Shown one piece after another: positions 59,859 through 64,000 of a stretch of DNA of 64,000 bases. Both the position numbers and the translations under genes were made by a program. The first letter of the stretch is position 1. Every line of letters begins with the position of its first letter. The DNA is from Prochloron sp. SulCav_FS08_3_32_3330 (lineage in GTDB: Bacteria; Cyanobacteriota; Cyanobacteriia; Cyanobacteriales; DYNF01). Under the pieces are notes generated by a model. It had not been told where the DNA came from, searched no databases, and saw only the letters and a list, made by a program, of their open reading frames with translations. The stretch covers positions 1 to 64,000 of the forward strand of contig DYNF01000001.1 of assembly GCA_020721205.1 (NCBI GenBank), in the 5' to 3' direction.

Positions 59859-60983
59859 ATGTTTAGCAGTCAACAACTTCAGAAGATAAAAGATATTTCC
59901 ATTAAGAAATATGATTATATTGATGCTCTTAGGGGCTTTGTAATATTAGGCGTTATTCTTGTTCATACATCACAATGGGTAGTGCCAACATCTGTTTTTC
60001 TATCTCAATTAGTAGCAGAAGGAGCCAGGGGGGTGCAACTTTTTTTCATAGCAAGTGCCTTAACCTTATTTTTATCAATGAAAGCAAGGAAACAGTATGA
60101 ACCACAACCATTGCTCAGTTTTTATATCAGGCGATTTTTTAGAATTGCTCCTCTTTTTTACTTAGCTATTATTGTTTATACATGGCATGATGGAATGTCC
60201 CCAAGCTATTGGGCACCCAATGGAATTGAATGGTGGCATATTCTGTTGACAGTCTTTTTTCTTCATGGATGGAATCCAGAAACAATTACATCTGTTGTTC
60301 CAGGTGGCTGGTCAATTGCGGTTGAAATGACGTTTTATTTATTTTTACCCTATCTTTTTATAAAGTTAAATAACGTCAAATCTAGCTTGATTGCTTTATT
60401 TGGTTCTCTACTTGTAGCAAAATTGGCATCAACTGTACTGCTGTTTTTATTTTCTCCCAACTATCCAGATACTCAACAATATTTAGTTTATACTTTTTCT
60501 ACTCTCTGGTTTTTCTCAGAATTACCGATATTTATCTTAGGAATATTGCTGTATCATATTATCACAAAATGTCCTGATAAAGATAGAACAGTTGGATTGC
60601 TCTTTTTATTTGTTTCAATTTTTCTATTTATCGCATTTTTAACCCCGCAGACTTTTAATGATTTGTTACCCAAACATTTTTTATATGGAATTGCTTTTCT
60701 CTTTTTTGCGTTATCATTATATTTCTATCCAAACGAATTTTTAGTTAATAAGATCACTATCTTAATCGGTAAACTGAGTTTTAGCTTATATCTAGTACAT
60801 TTTATGGTTTTAAATAAAATAGCACAATTTATCAAAATTACACCTGGAGATATTGGATTTATTTTAGCTTTTCTGTTATGTTTACTTTTTTCAATTCTTT
60901 TTTCATATATTACCCATAATTTGATAGAAATTCCTGGAATTCGCCTTGGCAAAAAAGTGATAGAAAAAGTGAGATTTTCTTAA
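59859..60983 (+). CDS. Acyltransferase family 3 membrane protein
   Basis: YIDALRGFVILGVILVHTSQW, PGGWSIAVEMTFYLFLPYLF; ATG 59859. Confidence 0.9.
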   Translation: MFSSQQLQKIKDISIKKYDYIDALRGFVILGVILVHTSQWVVPTSVFLSQLVAEGARGVQLFFIASALTLFLSMKARKQYEPQPLLSFYIRRFFRIAPLFYLAIIVYTWHDGMSPSYWAPNGIEWWHILLTVFFLHGWNPETITSVVPGGWSIAVEMTFYLFLPYLFIKLNNVKSSLIALFGSLLVAKLASTVLLFLFSPNYPDTQQYLVYTFSTLWFFSELPIFILGILLYHIITKCPDKDRTVGLLFLFVSIFLFIAFLTPQTFNDLLPKHFLYGIAFLFFALSLYFYPNEFLVNKITILIGKLSFSLYLVHFMVLNKIAQFIKITPGDIGFILAFLLCLLFSILFSYITHNLIEIPGIRLGKKVIEKVRFS

Positions 60984-61052
60984 CCTAAGAGGTACTCAAA
61001 ATTATAAAAAATAATCAACTCTCTACAGCTTAGATATACTAGATTATATCAA

Positions 61053-61129
61053 AAAAAAGCTCAAAATTGAATTTAAAATAATCTATTGATAATTCATCCA
61101 TTTTATGGTATAAACAAGTCAGTCCTTAA
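61053..61129 (+). pseudogene. Duplicated 3' tail of the GT39-like gene
   Basis: SIDNSSILWYKQVSP* versus SIDNSSILLYKKVSP* at the end of 58199..59848. Confidence 0.8.
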
Positions 61130-61136
61130 ATATCAA

Positions 61137-62537
61137 ATGTTTATGTTTACTAATCAACAACTGCAAAAATGGCGAAAGAGAAACTTATACTACTACAAAG
61201 ACTTGGAACTTTTTTACCAGTTTTGGGTTGAACCTAATACCCGTGTATTGGAGGTAGGAAGTGGGTTAGGAGATTTGCTGAATATAGTAAAACCTAGTTA
61301 TGGTTTAGGTATTGATGTCAACCCTTTAGCAGTAGAAAAAGCTAAGGATAAATATGATCATCTTAACTTTGAAGTGCTTGATGCTGAAGACTTAATCACA
61401 GAAGAAATATTTGATTATATATTATTGGCAAACACAATCAGCTATGTCAGTGATATTCAGAAAGTTTTTGATAATTTGCGGAAATTATGTCATTCATCTA
61501 CAAGAGTTGTTCTAACTTTTCATAATCCCGGATGGGAGTTGATTCTTCGGTTAGCTACATTGCTTAGGCAAAGAATGCCTGTACCTTCTCTCAATTGGCT
61601 AAATTTAGAAGATATTGAAAACTTACTAAATTTGACCAATTTTGAAGTAATTGAACATGGAAAACGTTGTATTTTTCCTAAAAATATTCCTCTTGTATCA
61701 GGATTTTTAAATAAGTTTATTGCTCCTTTACCTTTTTTCAATCAGTTTTGTTTAACTGAATATATCATTGCTAGACCTCGTATTGAGGCTTACGAGTCCC
61801 AAAACAATCTAAGAGAATTAAGCTGTTCTGTGATTATTCCTGCACGGAATGAAGCAGGAAATATAGAAAGTTGTATTACTCGAATGCCAAAACTAGGGAA
61901 ACATACCGAAATTATTTTTATTGAAGGTCATTCCAGTGATAATACTTGGGAAGAAATTCAAAGAGTACAAAATAAATATCAAGATCAATGGGATATCAAA
62001 ATTTGTCAGCAAACGGGGAAAGGGAAAGGAAATGCTGTGAGAGAAGGTTTTGCGATGGCACAAGGAGATATTCTGATTATTTTAGATTCAGATTTAACCG
62101 TTCGTCCTGAAGATTTAATTTATTTTTTTAATGCGATCGCATCTGGTCGTTGTGAATTTGCAAATGGATGTCGTCTAATTTATCCTGTATCTGAGGACAC
62201 TATGCCTTGGCTGAACCGCATGGCAAACCGTTTTTTTGCTTGGTTACTATCTTATTTACTTAATACTAAAATCAAAGATTCACTTTGTGGAACTAAAGTA
62301 TTAAAAAAAATTCATTATCAAAGAATAGCTCAAAATCGCAGTTATTTTGGCGATTTTGACCCTTTTGGGGATTTTGATTTGCTTTTTGGAGCTTCTAAAT
62401 TAGGTTTACAGATTCACGATATTCCCGTAAGATATATGCCTCGTACCTATGGTCAATCCAATATTCAGCATATCAAAGAAGGATTCGTTTTACTCAAAAT
62501 ATGTTTATATGCGGCTAAAAAAATTAAGTTTATTTAA
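61137..62537 (+). CDS. Methyltransferase-GT2 glycosyltransferase fusion
   Basis: VLEVGSGLGDLLNIVKPSYGLGIDVNPLAVEKA; SVIIPARNEAGNIESCITRMP; ATG 61137. Confidence 0.88.
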   Translation: MFMFTNQQLQKWRKRNLYYYKDLELFYQFWVEPNTRVLEVGSGLGDLLNIVKPSYGLGIDVNPLAVEKAKDKYDHLNFEVLDAEDLITEEIFDYILLANTISYVSDIQKVFDNLRKLCHSSTRVVLTFHNPGWELILRLATLLRQRMPVPSLNWLNLEDIENLLNLTNFEVIEHGKRCIFPKNIPLVSGFLNKFIAPLPFFNQFCLTEYIIARPRIEAYESQNNLRELSCSVIIPARNEAGNIESCITRMPKLGKHTEIIFIEGHSSDNTWEEIQRVQNKYQDQWDIKICQQTGKGKGNAVREGFAMAQGDILIILDSDLTVRPEDLIYFFNAIASGRCEFANGCRLIYPVSEDTMPWLNRMANRFFAWLLSYLLNTKIKDSLCGTKVLKKIHYQRIAQNRSYFGDFDPFGDFDLLFGASKLGLQIHDIPVRYMPRTYGQSNIQHIKEGFVLLKICLYAAKKIKFI

Positions 62538-62546
62538 TTAAAAAAT

Positions 62547-63332
62547 ATGCTAAAAAAAATGATTGAGGCTTTAAAACTTCCAGAATCAAAAGAAATAAAA
62601 AATTTAGATGATTCTGAAAATATCTTTATTATCCGAAGAATTATTCAACGAAAGACATTTTTACGCAATACATATTTATCTTTTTACAAAACTTTTTATG
62701 ATATATTATCATCACTCAAAATAGAAGGAGAAGTAATTGAATTAGGTAGTGGTGCTGGTTTCCTAAAAAAAATTGCCCCTTATATTGTGACATCTGATAT
62801 TATTCCTTATGAAGGTGTAGATCAAGTTTTCTCTGGACTGGATATTCCTTTTTCTGATAACAGTATTCGTGGCTTTTTAATGATTGATGTATTACATCAT
62901 GTCAAGGATTCACGTTTATTTTTCCAAGAAATGGAGCGTTGTTTGAAAGCCGGAGGTAAAATAGTCATGATTGAACCAGCAAACACGATTTGGTCACGAT
63001 TTATCTATACTCGGTTTCATCATGAACCCTTTGATCCCAAGGGTGGGTGGGGGTTTGAAGAAGGAGGTCCTTTATCGGGTGCCAATATGGCGATCCCCTA
63101 CATTATTTTCCAAAGAGATATCCAACAATTTACTGATGAATTTCCTAATTTGAAAATATGTTCTATCTCAGTTCATACACCATTTCGATATCTAATCAGT
63201 GGGGGTTTGTCATTTCGTCAACTTCTTCCTTCATTCACTTATCCGCTAATCAATTTTGCTGAATTTTTATTAACTCCATTGAATAGTTTTTTAGGAATGT
63301 TTATGACTATTGAACTAGAAAAAACACTATAA
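62547..63332 (+). CDS. Class I SAM-dependent methyltransferase
   Basis: VIELGSGAGFLKKIAPYIVTSDIIPYEGVDQV. Confidence 0.82.
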   Translation: MLKKMIEALKLPESKEIKNLDDSENIFIIRRIIQRKTFLRNTYLSFYKTFYDILSSLKIEGEVIELGSGAGFLKKIAPYIVTSDIIPYEGVDQVFSGLDIPFSDNSIRGFLMIDVLHHVKDSRLFFQEMERCLKAGGKIVMIEPANTIWSRFIYTRFHHEPFDPKGGWGFEEGGPLSGANMAIPYIIFQRDIQQFTDEFPNLKICSISVHTPFRYLISGGLSFRQLLPSFTYPLINFAEFLLTPLNSFLGMFMTIELEKTL

Positions 63333-63370
63333 ATCTTTGAACAATTTATGATAATACGAGATAAATTAAT

Positions 63371-64000
63371 ATGAAAATATTAGTAACAGGAGGAGCAGGA
63401 TTTATCGGCTCTCATTTGGCCGAGCAAATGGTTAATAAAGGACTAGAAACGATCATATTTGACAACTTGAGTTCGGGTGAAATTACTAATATTAAATCAA
63501 TCAGAGCTAACGTAAGATTGATTGATGCTGATGTTAGAAATTTGGATACTTTAATGTCTGCTATGGAAAATGTGGATTTGGTGTTTCATCTGGCTGCACA
63601 GACTACTATTTCAGGTTCTTTAACTAATCCATTTCTCACCCATGAAATCAATAACACAGGTACATTAAATGTACTTTGGGCAGCTTTGAAAAAAGGAGTA
63701 TCACGGATAGTTATATCTTCTAGTTGTTCGATATATGGAGATCATCATCAACCACCTTTAAAAGAAACCGATTTACCTAATCCTAAATCGCCTTATGCGG
63801 CTAGTAAATTAACAGCAGAAGCATTGGCTGAAAGTTTTTATCATTCTTATGGATTAGAAACAGTTTGTTTAAGGTATTTTAATGTCTATGGCTTACGACA
63901 AAGAGCAGATTCAGATTATGCGGCAGTAATTCCTCGTTTTGTAGAATGTTATCAACAGAAACAATCACCTCTAATTTATGGAACTGGACAACAAAGTCGA
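63371..64000 (+). CDS. NAD-dependent epimerase/dehydratase, truncated at window edge
   Basis: MKILVTGGAGFIGSHLAEQM..., SSSCSIYG, SPYAASKLTAEALAESF; frame open to 64000 (my own translation). Confidence 0.88.
   Translation, partial: MKILVTGGAGFIGSHLAEQMVNKGLETIIFDNLSSGEITNIKSIRANVRLIDADVRNLDTLMSAMENVDLVFHLAAQTTISGSLTNPFLTHEINNTGTLNVLWAALKKGVSRIVISSSCSIYGDHHQPPLKETDLPNPKSPYAASKLTAEALAESFYHSYGLETVCLRYFNVYGLRQRADSDYAAVIPRFVECYQQKQSPLIYGTGQQSR

Overview
64 kb of a low-GC cyanobacterial chromosome. Lineage evidence: many HIP1 GCGATCGC sites, Ycf46/Ycf35 homologues, a trifunctional Ser/Thr kinase-ATPase-histidine kinase, and a GTA-N8-TAC (NtcA) site upstream of amt. Left part (0-11 kb): amt, fmt, gyrA, a DUF99 protein and smc. 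11-22 kb: accessory/defence island with orphan DUF433-type antitoxin, mcrC, an mcrB with an apparent DUF2461-like N-terminus, a Type ISP/IIG-like R-M fusion, a RecQ helicase and an Rpn-type nuclease. 22-41 kb: giant sensor kinase, Tudor/Agenet-like repeat protein, pyrR, map, two orphan N-ATPase subunits (atpC, atpQ), xisI, a Trm1-like tRNA methyltransferase, an M28 peptidase, tRNA-Ser(GCU), ycf46 and ycf35. 41-64 kb: polysaccharide export and biosynthesis cluster (wzm/wzt, sulfotransferase, several methyltransferases, glycosyltransferases, acyltransferase). The most notable structure is a set of repeat/MITE families read directly from the sequence. One is a ~180-bp composite-palindrome element (CAGGGCG...CGCCCTG ends) found at four loci, each flanked by ~9-bp direct repeats that look like target-site duplications. 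Another notable feature is four near-identical 472-bp tandem copies of a retropepsin-like gene, preceded by a decayed fifth fragment and splitting wzm from wzt. All functional calls come from reading motifs; no database search was run.
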